A stretch of DNA of 64,000 bases from Pedobacter lusitanus. Lineage in GTDB: Bacteria; Bacteroidota; Bacteroidia; Sphingobacteriales; Sphingobacteriaceae. Positions 17,290 to 25,292 of the stretch are shown here, piece after piece. Every line of letters starts with the position of its first letter. Position 1 is the first letter of the stretch. Both the position numbers and the translations under genes were made by a program. The notes under the pieces are model-generated. The model did no database searches and was not told the origin of the DNA. It saw only the letters and a list, made by a program, of their open reading frames with translations. The stretch spans positions 4,216,001-4,280,000 of the forward strand of contig NZ_CP157278.1 of NCBI RefSeq assembly GCF_040026395.1, in the 5' to 3' direction.

Positions 17290-18105
17290 ATGAAAAGATA
17301 CATCTTATTCTTTCTTTTATTTATCTCCGTTTCAGGCTATGCCCAGAATACGATTAATAACTATAAATATGTAATCGTACCGGAAAGATTCAGTTTTCTT
17401 AAAGAAGATGACCAGTACAGATTAAATACACTGGCTAAATTTCTGTTGCAGGATAAAGGTTTTACGGCCTATTTTGATAACGGGGACTTGCCTAATGAAA
17501 TTGCCAACAATAAGTGCAATGCGCTTCATGTTGAAGTATTATCAAAAAACAGCATGTTTACAACTAATCTTACAATGTTATTGAAAGACTGTAAAGGTAA
17601 TATCATTTTCAAAAGTAAAGAGGGGAAAAGCAGAGAAAAAGAATTCAAGACTTCTTATAACATGGCTTTGAGAGATGCATTTACTTCTTTAAATGATGTT
17701 CCATATGCTTATACAGGAACTGCGGCTGTACAGAATCAGGAAACTGCTGCGGCTGCAACTGTAGCTGCCCCTGTAAGCGCTGCCGTTATTGTACCAGCAA
17801 CTGAGGTTGTTACTGCCAAAGCAGCCGTTGTTGCCCCTGTAACTGCTCCTGTGGTAAAAGTCGTAGCAGCAGAAACAAGTCAGCCAGCCGGAACATTATA
17901 TGCCCAGCCAACAGCTAATGGTTATCAATTGATCGATACAACACCAAAGAAAGTATTAACCTTATCCAGGACTTCAGTTCAGGATTATTTTATAGCCGAT
18001 AACGGAAACGCTAATGGAATCGTATTGAAAAAGAACGGTGAATGGTTCTTTGAATACTATAAAGACGGTAAACTTATGGGTGAAAAACTATTGATTAAAT
18101 TTTAA
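17290..18105 (+). CDS. secreted protein of unknown function
   Basis: 271 residues from the ATG at 17290. An in-frame TTG at 17239 would put 17 basic residues before the signal peptide and is less likely. The signal peptide is MKRYILFFLLFISVSGYAQ. Then come a globular part (NNYKYVIVPERFSFLKEDDQYRL..., to about residue 145), a low-complexity linker rich in Ala, Val, Thr and Pro (about 150-205), and a C-terminal beta-rich segment ending LMGEKLLIKF. I know the N-terminal pattern (VIVPERFSFLK...NTL-KFLL) as a recurrent Bacteroidetes secreted protein without a known role. The Ala/Val/Pro linker suggests two domains held apart in the periplasm. Confidence 0.8.
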   Translation: MKRYILFFLLFISVSGYAQNTINNYKYVIVPERFSFLKEDDQYRLNTLAKFLLQDKGFTAYFDNGDLPNEIANNKCNALHVEVLSKNSMFTTNLTMLLKDCKGNIIFKSKEGKSREKEFKTSYNMALRDAFTSLNDVPYAYTGTAAVQNQETAAAATVAAPVSAAVIVPATEVVTAKAAVVAPVTAPVVKVVAAETSQPAGTLYAQPTANGYQLIDTTPKKVLTLSRTSVQDYFIADNGNANGIVLKKNGEWFFEYYKDGKLMGEKLLIKF

Positions 18106-18194
18106 ATCTTCTATGTTAATGTACTTAAGAGTGTTTGTTTTTGCCTGGAGTTCAATAACAATCCTCTTAAGTATTTAAAAGCTTGTTTTGTGTA

Positions 18195-18202
18195 TATATT
18201 TG
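18195..18202 (+). promoter_or_regulatory. -7 box for the tandem-module protein
   Basis: TATATTTG fits TAnnTTTG and is 20 nt before the ATG at 18223. No -33 box was identified. Confidence 0.35.
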
Positions 18203-18222
18203 TTTCCTAAATTTTACTCAAA

Positions 18223-19200
18223 ATGATAAAAAGCTATACCCTGATAGCAACATTATTATGCGGTTATTCTTCTTATGCCCAGAATACATTCCCTCTGCAA
18301 GGTGGAAATGTTGGAATAGGAACATCAAATCCTAACTCGTCCTTGTCCATTAGAAGTGGTAATACCGGTGTCAGTATTCATCCTGGCAATAATCCTGCTT
18401 ATTTCGGCACGATGGCTTTTAACAGAGAATCGGGGACGGGTGAAATTTTTGATCCTTCAGGAAATGCGTTTCAGATTAATAACGGAGGAGGGGATAAGAA
18501 TTTACATTTTCAGATTTATCAGGGTTCAGGGGCTATGGTTACCAATAATGCACTGGTTATAGCAGGCGCTACAGGAAATGTTGGTATCGGGACTGATAGC
18601 CCAAATTCATTGTTAAGCATTAGGAATGCAAAAACAGGTGTAAGTATTCACCCAGGCAATGCTCCTTATTTCGGCACGCTGGCTTTTAACAGAGAATCTG
18701 CAACAGGTGAGATTTTCGATCCTGCCGGCAACGCCTTTCAGATTAATAATGGAGGCCCTGATAAAAACATGCATTTTGTAGTATTCAATGGCTCTGGAGG
18801 ATTGATTAATGAGCATGCTCTGGTTATATCCGGTGCTACAGGAAATGTTGGTATTGGCACCAATAATCCTACAGAGGCACTTTCTGTTAATGGAAACATA
18901 AGAAGTAAAGAAATAAAAGTAGAGGCAGAGAACTGGCCGGACTATGTATTCAAACCGGATTATCAATTGCCATCATTGGCTGATGTAAAGACATATATTG
19001 ATAAAAATCAGCGACTGCCAGACATGCCATCAGAACACGAGGTAGCAAAACAAGGTGTTCAGCTTGGCGAAATGAACAAATTACTGGTCAAAAAAATAGA
19101 AGAACTAACCTTATATCTGATTGATCTTAAATCTGAGAATGAACAGATCAAAAAAGATCAGCAACGTATGCTGAAGATCATAGAAGATAAGCTGAATTAA
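18223..19200 (+). CDS. secreted protein with tandem GNVGIGT modules and a coiled-coil tail
   Basis: 325 residues. A signal peptide (about residues 1-20, ending YAQ) is followed by two near-identical modules of 90 and 89 residues (28-117 and 118-206), each opening with GNVGIGT and containing SIHPGN, FNRES-TGEIFDP and GNAFQINNGG. A third, truncated module starts GNVGIGTNNPTEAL. The C-terminus (from about 260) reads LPDMPSEHEV and then a heptad coiled coil (MNKLLVKKIEELTLYLIDLKSENEQI). The same ending is common in Bacteroidetes proteins related to phage tail-fibre/S74-type surface proteins. It is probably an oligomeric fibrous surface protein; the partner is unknown. Confidence 0.8.
   Translation: MIKSYTLIATLLCGYSSYAQNTFPLQGGNVGIGTSNPNSSLSIRSGNTGVSIHPGNNPAYFGTMAFNRESGTGEIFDPSGNAFQINNGGGDKNLHFQIYQGSGAMVTNNALVIAGATGNVGIGTDSPNSLLSIRNAKTGVSIHPGNAPYFGTLAFNRESATGEIFDPAGNAFQINNGGPDKNMHFVVFNGSGGLINEHALVISGATGNVGIGTNNPTEALSVNGNIRSKEIKVEAENWPDYVFKPDYQLPSLADVKTYIDKNQRLPDMPSEHEVAKQGVQLGEMNKLLVKKIEELTLYLIDLKSENEQIKKDQQRMLKIIEDKLN
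18304..18840 (+). repeat. tandem coding repeat, two 270-bp units
   Basis: Units at 18304-18573 and 18574-18840 encode the two GNVGIGT modules. Long blocks are similar at nucleotide level, for example GGCACG-TGGCTTTTAACAGAGAATC in both, which points to a fairly recent internal duplication followed by divergence. Confidence 0.85.
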
Positions 19201-19214
19201 CAAACTATCTGATT

Positions 19215-19247
19215 CTTTTAAGTGAGAAAGAATTTCTCACTTAAAAG
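19215..19247. terminator. bidirectional terminator
   Basis: CTTTTAAGTGAGAAA - GAA - TTTCTCACTTAAAAG, a 15-bp perfect stem, extended by outer ACTAT/ATAGT pairing. It overlaps the last codons of the convergent STN-protein gene. Confidence 0.85.
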
Positions 19248-20923
19248 ATAGTTATCGCTGCCCCCCAGCCAATCCAGCCCCTTAATTTACGGTTACCAAG
19301 ATTAAATCTGTCAGTTCGGTTTAGTAAATACGCATAGTTTTCTACCGGATTATCCTGATCAGTATAATAAATATTGGCAGATGGCCCTGTAGTGATACTA
19401 ATGCCTTTACTCAATTTGAAATTAAAAGCCAGATCGAAGCGATTCAGCAGATTCCGGTCTTTCCAGTTTCCCTGATACAGATATCGGCAGCTTAATTCCG
19501 GATTTAGTGTCAGCCACTTTGTAATATCTATAGCGGTTCCCAGCCCCAGACCAAAAGCATACAACCTGTTATCTTTTTCCGTATTCATACCACCTAGCCA
19601 AAGCGTATAAAGTTTTTTAGTTCCTGTTTTTAAAGCGATATTCAGGTCAATTGTTTCATTATAACCCAAACTCACCTTATTATAACCATCCCCGATAAAA
19701 TTTAACAAACCAAGACTGTAACCAGAAGATGACCGGGCAATGTTGATCAGTCCGATTTGTAAACCATCCGACCGGTCAGCCTGGTTGAAAAGCCCTGCTA
19801 TCTGAACTCCACTGACCTTTCCGTGTACACTATTGAAAAGCCCTGCCAGCTGGAAACCGGAAGAATTCTTTTGAACGTTATTAAAAAGCCCGGCTAACTG
19901 AACCCCGCTTCTGCTGCCTTTAATATTGTTTTTAATTCCGGTAAGCTGTGTCCCGCTTACATTTCCCCAGACATCGTTGTAAATACCCGATAACTGAACC
20001 CCACTTACAGAACCTCCGGATATGTTAAATAATCCTGCGAGCTGAAAACCATTAACATTCATTTTATTGATATTAAAGATGCCTCCGACTTCTACACCAT
20101 CCACACCGGCATTATATCCACCAAACAAATTGAGAGAAATATCATTGACAATCTGACCGCTAAAAGTACCATGTGTATTTATTGCCGGCGTTAAGGATAA
20201 CTGATACGGTGCCTGCGAGATGATTCCCCCAAGATTCAATGAATGGATCTGTTGTTTTGCAGAAGTAAGAAACCTGGCTATTCCTATATTAGCTATATCT
20301 TCAAAGTCGCCGGCTGTGTATGCTGTATCTACATGTTTGTTTTTCTGCTGAATATTAACTTCTGATAAATAGAAAGTCGTTACCTCTTTATAATTTTCTT
20401 TACTTGCCGTTAATGCGATCGGCTGATAAATATTGCGTAATGCGATTTCGAAATAGCCGTCTTCACGGGTAAGAGTCGCCTGGGCAAGAGACTTTTCATA
20501 AACACTTGCATTATGTATTTTCCTGCCACTGCGTTCATCGACTATATAGCCACTTATTGTATAAAGATGCTGATCACCTGAAGCTTTATCCGTAATCAGT
20601 GAAAGCTGAAGAGGTGCATAACGCAGCACAATAAAATTCCTTGTTTCTTTATACTCATAATGTTCATTTAAGAGTAAATCCAGCGCTTCTTTGATTGTTA
20701 TACCATCCGCCTGCAAGTTAACTATACTATCTTTTGGGACTATTTTACTGGCATAGGAGAAACCGAAGGCACCCTTTTCTTCCATAATATTCATTACTTT
20801 CCCCAGGCGCTGATTAACCACATGGAGAGAAATCTTTCTTGCCAGAATGGACTGTGCATAAATACTATTTGCCAGACACGAAAAAAGAAGAATAACCAGA
20901 ATTTTATAGGTGGATGACCTCAT
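19241..20923 (-). CDS. STN + regulatory-like domain protein with surface repeats, no TonB barrel
   Basis: 560 residues. Order: signal peptide (1-24); STN domain (about 27-101; ARKISLHVVNQRLGKVMNIM...ALDLLLNEHYEYK); carboxypeptidase-regulatory-like beta-sandwich (about 120-190; YTISGYIVDERSGRKIHNASVY); at least seven repeats of about 20 residues with the core G(V/F)QLAGLFN (about 264-410), as in the LA_2272-type surface-repeat family; then a C-terminal beta-rich, probably barrel, part. STN domains normally receive the FecR signal in front of a TonB-dependent receptor, but no plug or TonB-type barrel is present. It is the third gene of a sigma-FecR-effector unit (22483 to 19241), 10 nt after FecR. 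This makes it the probable signal input or main target of that sigma factor. Confidence 0.82.
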   Translation of the reverse strand: MRSSTYKILVILLFSCLANSIYAQSILARKISLHVVNQRLGKVMNIMEEKGAFGFSYASKIVPKDSIVNLQADGITIKEALDLLLNEHYEYKETRNFIVLRYAPLQLSLITDKASGDQHLYTISGYIVDERSGRKIHNASVYEKSLAQATLTREDGYFEIALRNIYQPIALTASKENYKEVTTFYLSEVNIQQKNKHVDTAYTAGDFEDIANIGIARFLTSAKQQIHSLNLGGIISQAPYQLSLTPAINTHGTFSGQIVNDISLNLFGGYNAGVDGVEVGGIFNINKMNVNGFQLAGLFNISGGSVSGVQLSGIYNDVWGNVSGTQLTGIKNNIKGSRSGVQLAGLFNNVQKNSSGFQLAGLFNSVHGKVSGVQIAGLFNQADRSDGLQIGLINIARSSSGYSLGLLNFIGDGYNKVSLGYNETIDLNIALKTGTKKLYTLWLGGMNTEKDNRLYAFGLGLGTAIDITKWLTLNPELSCRYLYQGNWKDRNLLNRFDLAFNFKLSKGISITTGPSANIYYTDQDNPVENYAYLLNRTDRFNLGNRKLRGWIGWGAAITIF

Positions 20924-20933
20924 AGAAACATAA

Positions 20934-21905
20934 TCAATTTAGTAGTATCTGCTCATTTTTACGTTGAACCTGTACATTAACCGTTAAGGAAATGACATGC
21001 AGTATTTCATCCAGAGACTGATTTTTGAAATTAGCATTAATCTGTTTGCTGCGTAAAGCCGGATTACTGATCACGATATTTGCCTGATAGATTTCATTCA
21101 GGGCATCAACGAGTTCCTGTAATGTTGTGTTTTCACATTCCAGCTGCTTGCTGCGGTAATAATTATAAAGTTTACTCTGATTATTTTCTTTTACCAGAGT
21201 TTTTTGATTCTGATCTATAGTGACCCTTTCACCAGGATGTAATTCTATACTGCTTTGGTACTTACTAATCCTGACTAACCCGGTTTCTACTACAATAACT
21301 GTTTTGCCATTTCTGCTTTTGACATTGAATGATGTGCCGATAACTCTGACCGTTATATCATTAACACTGATTATAAACGGTTTGTCCGCATTAGGAGTGA
21401 CTTTGAAAAAAGCCTCCCCCTGTAGTTTTACAGGTCTGGTAGTTCCGGTAAACCGGCTGGCATAAGAGATCAGCGAATTTTTATTTAGCGTAACCTGAGA
21501 TCCATCCGGCAATAACTGTGTTAAAACCTGCTCTTTAGTTTCCACATTCATTACAGCCGGGCTTTTGAAATAATTAATGGCAAACCACCCGATACCGCAA
21601 ACCAGGACAATGGAAGCTGCCAGGCGTAGCCAGTAACTGTTCATTAATGGTTTTGATGAAGCTACAGGAGCTGCATTGAAATTCAAACGGTCTTCAATCT
21701 TGCTCCAGGTGCCAGATTCATCACCCTCACTTTTGCCGGCAAGCCTCAGGCTGTCTTCCCAGATGAGTTTCATCTCGTTATAATATTTTTTATTGCCGGT
21801 ATTCGTATTAAGCCAGGCCTCTACCGCTGCTATTTCACCAGGATCGGCTTCGCTGAGCAGGTATTTCACCAGCACATCATCATTCATATTTATATTCGTG
21901 CTCAT
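20934..21905 (-). CDS. FecR family anti-sigma factor
   Basis: 323 residues. A cytoplasmic N-terminal sigma-binding part (1-85) is followed by one membrane helix (about 90-110, LRLAASIVLVCGIGWFAINYF), the periplasmic FecR domain (VLPDGSQVTLNKNS-like core LLPDGSQVTLNKNSLISY, GEAFFKVTPNADKPFIISV) and a C-terminal DUF4974 domain (LQELVDALNEIYQ...SLDEILHVISLTVNV). It holds its sigma factor inactive until a signal arrives through the outer-membrane partner. It overlaps the sigma gene by 4 nt and is 10 nt from the STN protein gene, so all three form one operon. Confidence 0.95.
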   Translation of the reverse strand: MSTNINMNDDVLVKYLLSEADPGEIAAVEAWLNTNTGNKKYYNEMKLIWEDSLRLAGKSEGDESGTWSKIEDRLNFNAAPVASSKPLMNSYWLRLAASIVLVCGIGWFAINYFKSPAVMNVETKEQVLTQLLPDGSQVTLNKNSLISYASRFTGTTRPVKLQGEAFFKVTPNADKPFIISVNDITVRVIGTSFNVKSRNGKTVIVVETGLVRISKYQSSIELHPGERVTIDQNQKTLVKENNQSKLYNYYRSKQLECENTTLQELVDALNEIYQANIVISNPALRSKQINANFKNQSLDEILHVISLTVNVQVQRKNEQILLN

Positions 21906-22483
21906 TTCTTCTTCATTAAATAAAGTAAAACTATAATAACAGGCAGAAATTCTACTAATTTAATCCGCAACACTTTCAAAGCCTTTCCCATCTGGTTTTC
22001 AACAGTCTTGATAGAAATCTTAAGGATATCGGCAATTTGCTGATATTTAAGCTGCTCAAAACGACTCATCTGAAAAATAGTGCGGCACTGTTGCGGCAGT
22101 TCAGCTATAGCAAGCTGAATATGCCTGTCCAGTTCTGAAACCAGTACCTTGTTCGCTGCATCCGCGCTTGTTTCTTCCATATGATTTGTATAATAATCCT
22201 GGAATGAATCTTTTACTTTCTGGTGTCTGAGATAACTCAGACTTTCGTTATGAACTGCACGGTACAGATAAGACTTTAAAGAGCCATCTGTCTTTAGCTG
22301 GTCTCTCTTTTCCCATATTCTGCAAAACACGTTTTGTATAATTTCTTCAGCACCTTCGTTATCTTTTATAAAAGTATAAGCATAAGCGCGCAGCGTTTTG
22401 TAGAACGTCCTGAACATTTCTTCAAATGCACTCTTATTTCCTTTTTTTATTAAATCAATAATCGTATTGTCGCTATATTCCAT
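21902..22483 (-). CDS. ECF sigma factor, FecI-like, Bacteroidetes family
   Basis: 193 residues. Region 2: EEMFRTFYKTLRAYAYTFIKDNEGAEEIIQNVFCRIWEKR. Region 4: LPQQCRTIFQMSRFEQLKYQQIADILKISIKTVENQMGKALKVLRI, followed by a hydrophobic C-terminal tail (LVEFLPVIIVLLYLMKKK), common in this family. It probably recruits polymerase to the STN-protein operon and perhaps to other sites. The stop overlaps the FecR start by 4 nt. This is the first of two FecI/FecR sets in the window. Confidence 0.95.
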   Translation of the reverse strand: MEYSDNTIIDLIKKGNKSAFEEMFRTFYKTLRAYAYTFIKDNEGAEEIIQNVFCRIWEKRDQLKTDGSLKSYLYRAVHNESLSYLRHQKVKDSFQDYYTNHMEETSADAANKVLVSELDRHIQLAIAELPQQCRTIFQMSRFEQLKYQQIADILKISIKTVENQMGKALKVLRIKLVEFLPVIIVLLYLMKKK

Positions 22484-22558
22484 TTACTAAGAAGGTGTAC
22501 TGTTTTTTCGATACATTTTATGAGTATTTATGTTAAAAATAAATTATTTACCCGGTAG

Positions 22559-23503
22559 TCAATAGGGCTGGCTGCTATTTTTAGCTTTTAATTTACTTTT
22601 TGCTATACTACCCGGGCTGGCAAAAACATAATAAAGTTTTTTACGCAGGGTATGTGTATGTCTGACATCAGTTATGATATCCTGGAATTCATGTAAATTA
22701 AGATATAAAGGGTCAATCCTGCTTTTTAAAGGGCTGGTAATGCCATAACGTGGTTTCTCCTCTTCATATTGAAATGTTCCCAGCAGATGATCCCAGATCA
22801 TAAACATCGCACCAAAGTTTTTGTCCAGATACTTTTCCTGACTGCCATGATGTACCCTGTGATTAGATGGAGTGCCGAAATGTTTTTCTATAAAAGGATG
22901 AAGCTTGCCAATAGCTTCAGTATGGACCCAAAACTGATAAAGTATACTCAGCTGATTGGCTACAAAAAATATAACAGGATGAACCCCGGTAAGCAAAAGA
23001 GGGATGAAAAAAATGACTTTGGTATACTGAAACCAGCTCTGACGGAAATTAACCGTGAGGTTATAATGTTCAGCAGAGTGATGTACCACATGCGATGCCC
23101 AGAAAAAACGGCAGAAATGTGATACCCTGTGTGTCCAGTAAGTACAGAAATCATAGATCAGGAAAGCAGGTATAAGCGTCCACCAGTTAAAAGCCATCCG
23201 GTAGGGAAGCACATTATATAACCATACCACTCCATACAGCATCACTGTCTTCATGACCAGATTAATCAACAGATTTCCTGCTCCGACAAATACCGATCCC
23301 AGCATTTCTTTTTTTTCATAGTTTTTCCTTTCTGATAACCAGGATGCAATAAATTCAATAATTGTAATTGAAAGTACTGCTGGCAATGCATATACAACCA
23401 GATTTGGTGCACTTTTTTCCAGGCTGCTGATATCAGCCATTGCTATCCTGGGGGCGCCGGATAAAGCGGAAAGCTGATCTGTTATACTGTTGATAATTAA
23501 CAT
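22559..23503 (-). CDS. sterol desaturase/fatty acid hydroxylase family protein
   Basis: 314 residues, membrane-bound, with about five hydrophobic segments. The diiron His clusters are present: HRVSHF (HxxxH), HVVHHSAEHYN (HxxHH with a later His) and NHRVHHG (HxxHH). Such enzymes hydroxylate or desaturate lipids using O2. The substrate may be a fatty acid, hopanoid/sterol-like lipid or sphingolipid; the protein is longer than typical CrtZ carotenoid hydroxylases. It lies 27 nt after the DUF6134 gene, so the two probably share a transcript and act on the same envelope lipid. Confidence 0.92.
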   Translation of the reverse strand: MLIINSITDQLSALSGAPRIAMADISSLEKSAPNLVVYALPAVLSITIIEFIASWLSERKNYEKKEMLGSVFVGAGNLLINLVMKTVMLYGVVWLYNVLPYRMAFNWWTLIPAFLIYDFCTYWTHRVSHFCRFFWASHVVHHSAEHYNLTVNFRQSWFQYTKVIFFIPLLLTGVHPVIFFVANQLSILYQFWVHTEAIGKLHPFIEKHFGTPSNHRVHHGSQEKYLDKNFGAMFMIWDHLLGTFQYEEEKPRYGITSPLKSRIDPLYLNLHEFQDIITDVRHTHTLRKKLYYVFASPGSIAKSKLKAKNSSQPY

Positions 23504-23530
23504 AAGTTCTGATTTAATATGCTGAATAAC

Positions 23531-24145
23531 TCAGGCCAGCTGAATTTTAATGGTATATAATGAATGATAAACCATTACTTCCCGGCAGATACCTTTATCG
23601 AAATAATACTCATTGTAATTGCCATCTGGCAGAGTAATACGGTAGAGATGAGGTTTAATCTGTTTGATTTCCAGGAATTGCAGGTAGTTATCGGAATACA
23701 CCTGTGATAAATTGGTTGGTTCACTGGTATACAGAAGCATCAGATTATAATTGATAACTTCTTTAATCTGGCTTGTTTTTTTATCTGATTGTGTCTGATA
23801 AGCGTTATTGATAAACCTGGTCTGGTTATACGCTTTCTGTTTACCATTTACATGACGTATAACCCTTGAGCTGATCAGCTTCCCGTTTTTAAAATGAGCA
23901 TTCTCTTCCGTATCCACATTGATATTCATGATGAATTGGGTTTTGACTCTGGATGTCATTCTGAGATACAGATCTTCGCCGTCATTCTTTTGTGAAAACT
24001 GCATCTGTCCGATGATGCTGCCATTTCTCAGTATGTTATATTTTATTGTTTTTTCCTGTGCGTAAATGCTGGCTGAAAAGCAAAACAGGAGCAACGAATA
24101 AAGAATAACTATTTTTTTTGCGTGATCTACAATGGGAGTTATCAT
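23531..24145 (-). CDS. DUF6134-like secreted protein
   Basis: 204 residues. A signal peptide (about residues 12-29, ending IYAQ) precedes a beta-rich mature part (KYNILRNGSIIGQMQFSQ..., RMTSRVKTQFIMNINVDTEENAHF, SRVIRHVNGKQKAYNQTRF). The pattern resembles DUF6134, a family of periplasmic Bacteroidetes proteins of unknown role; the repeated beta strands suggest a lipid-binding sandwich or small barrel. It is co-directional with, and 27 nt upstream of, a lipid hydroxylase/desaturase gene, so a part in lipid handling is a reasonable inference. Confidence 0.7.
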   Translation of the reverse strand: MITPIVDHAKKIVILYSLLLFCFSASIYAQEKTIKYNILRNGSIIGQMQFSQKNDGEDLYLRMTSRVKTQFIMNINVDTEENAHFKNGKLISSRVIRHVNGKQKAYNQTRFINNAYQTQSDKKTSQIKEVINYNLMLLYTSEPTNLSQVYSDNYLQFLEIKQIKPHLYRITLPDGNYNEYYFDKGICREVMVYHSLYTIKIQLA

Positions 24146-24631
24146 AAGACTGTTTTTTTAGCATGAGTTAATGGTCTATCTTACCCTTATACTCATAGTA
24201 CGTCCCATCTTAACTTTACCCCTACGTCATTTTGATTTTTATATTTTGATATGTTGTGAAAAGATAACTGTAATCAGGTCCAGATCATAAGTAGCGGGCA
24301 TTTAGGATCTTTTAAGAAAAATATATACTTGATATATAAATAATTCTGCAATTAATAGGGGTCTTCATAAATACTGCGTTTATCTGACAAATAATCACAA
24401 ATGAACTATTATAAGAGAATGTATTTATTATTCAGGAGAGCTTTTTTCAGTTTTAAGAATTTAGCTTAACAGCAGGTCCGCGTGAAAGCAGGTAATTTGA
24501 AATGCTGCTGGACATATGGAAATGTCGTTTCAGTATTGGAAATTTCCGTCTCAGTTACTTTGTGCTTCACAAGATCTTCAGATCAGATTAAACTTGCATA
24601 ATAAAGAATGTTAAAAATCAATTATTTGAGT
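24146..24631. other. 486-bp divergent intergenic region
   Basis: No ORF of note on either strand. It separates the divergent DUF6134 and barrel genes. The only signal seen is a weak promoter for the barrel gene, TTG at 24536-24538, 16 nt, then TTACTTTG at 24555-24562 (one mismatch to TAnnTTTG). The rest is AT-rich without clear repeats; a small RNA cannot be excluded. Confidence 0.5.
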
Positions 24632-25195
24632 ATGAAAAAGTTATTGTTAGTTGCAGGGCTTCTGGCCTCTGTACATTTGGTAAAAGCGCAGAATGTTCAG
24701 CTAATTCCAAAAGTTGGATTGAATTTTTCTAAGCAGGCGATAAGTAATATAGAAGGTGAGCAGTCAAAAACGGGCTTTACCGCAGGTTTGGGTGTTAACT
24801 TCAAAGTGAAGAACTCCGCATTTTCAGTTCAGCCTGAGCTTAATTATGTAAGTGCAGGAACAAAGATTAAAAATGATAAAACCAAGTATAACCTGAATTA
24901 TCTTGAGCTTCCTGTTTTAGCGAAATATTCTTTCGGCCCTGTTTATATTAATGCAGGACCAGCAATTGGTCTGGCTGTGGGAGACGTGAAAAAGATAGAG
25001 TCCCTGTATGGCGCTAAAGTTCAAAAATTCAATTTCGGTATCCAGATGGGTGGTGGCGTTGCCATCCCTGTCGGTAAAGGGAGTGTTTTGGTTGATGCAA
25101 GATACTCACTGGGCCTGACAGATGTCAATAAAGGTCCGGCAACAGCTAAGAACCGAGGTTTCATGGCTACAATTGGTTACGCAATACCATTTTAG
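24632..25195 (+). CDS. small outer-membrane beta-barrel protein (OmpA-like/porin family barrel)
   Basis: 187 residues from the ATG at 24632, which starts the signal peptide MKKLLLVAGLLASVHLVKAQ; an in-frame ATG at 24608 would add eight residues. The mature chain is of eight amphipathic beta strands with the repeated alternation typical of PF13568/OMP_b-brl_2 (LIPKVGLNFSKQAIS, GFTAGLGVNFKV, FSVQPELNYV, LNYLELPVLAKYSFG, VLVDARYSLGLTDV) and a C-terminal aromatic residue (AIPF). It is probably a small structural outer-membrane protein. A hairpin terminator follows at 25210. Confidence 0.88.
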   Translation: MKKLLLVAGLLASVHLVKAQNVQLIPKVGLNFSKQAISNIEGEQSKTGFTAGLGVNFKVKNSAFSVQPELNYVSAGTKIKNDKTKYNLNYLELPVLAKYSFGPVYINAGPAIGLAVGDVKKIESLYGAKVQKFNFGIQMGGGVAIPVGKGSVLVDARYSLGLTDVNKGPATAKNRGFMATIGYAIPF

Positions 25196-25209
25196 TCTGT
25201 TAAAATTAT

Positions 25210-25245
25210 ACAAGCTGCCCGTGATTTGGGTAATGGGCAGCTTGT
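25210..25245 (+). terminator. hairpin after the barrel gene
   Basis: ACAAGCTGCCC - 13 nt - GGGCAGCTTGT, an 11-bp perfect stem starting 15 nt after the stop. The T run is weak, so termination may be partial and some readthrough into the DUF5686 gene is possible. Confidence 0.6.
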
Positions 25246-25292
25246 AACCTGAGTTATTCTGTTATCCCATTCAATGACGGCCTGCAGGCTTT

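Noticed and set aside
16483..17290. An integrated genomic island at the tRNA-Asn genes
   Set aside because: No integrase, no second partial tRNA 3' end at a distance and no phage-like genes were found; only the short AraC-like remnant is odd.
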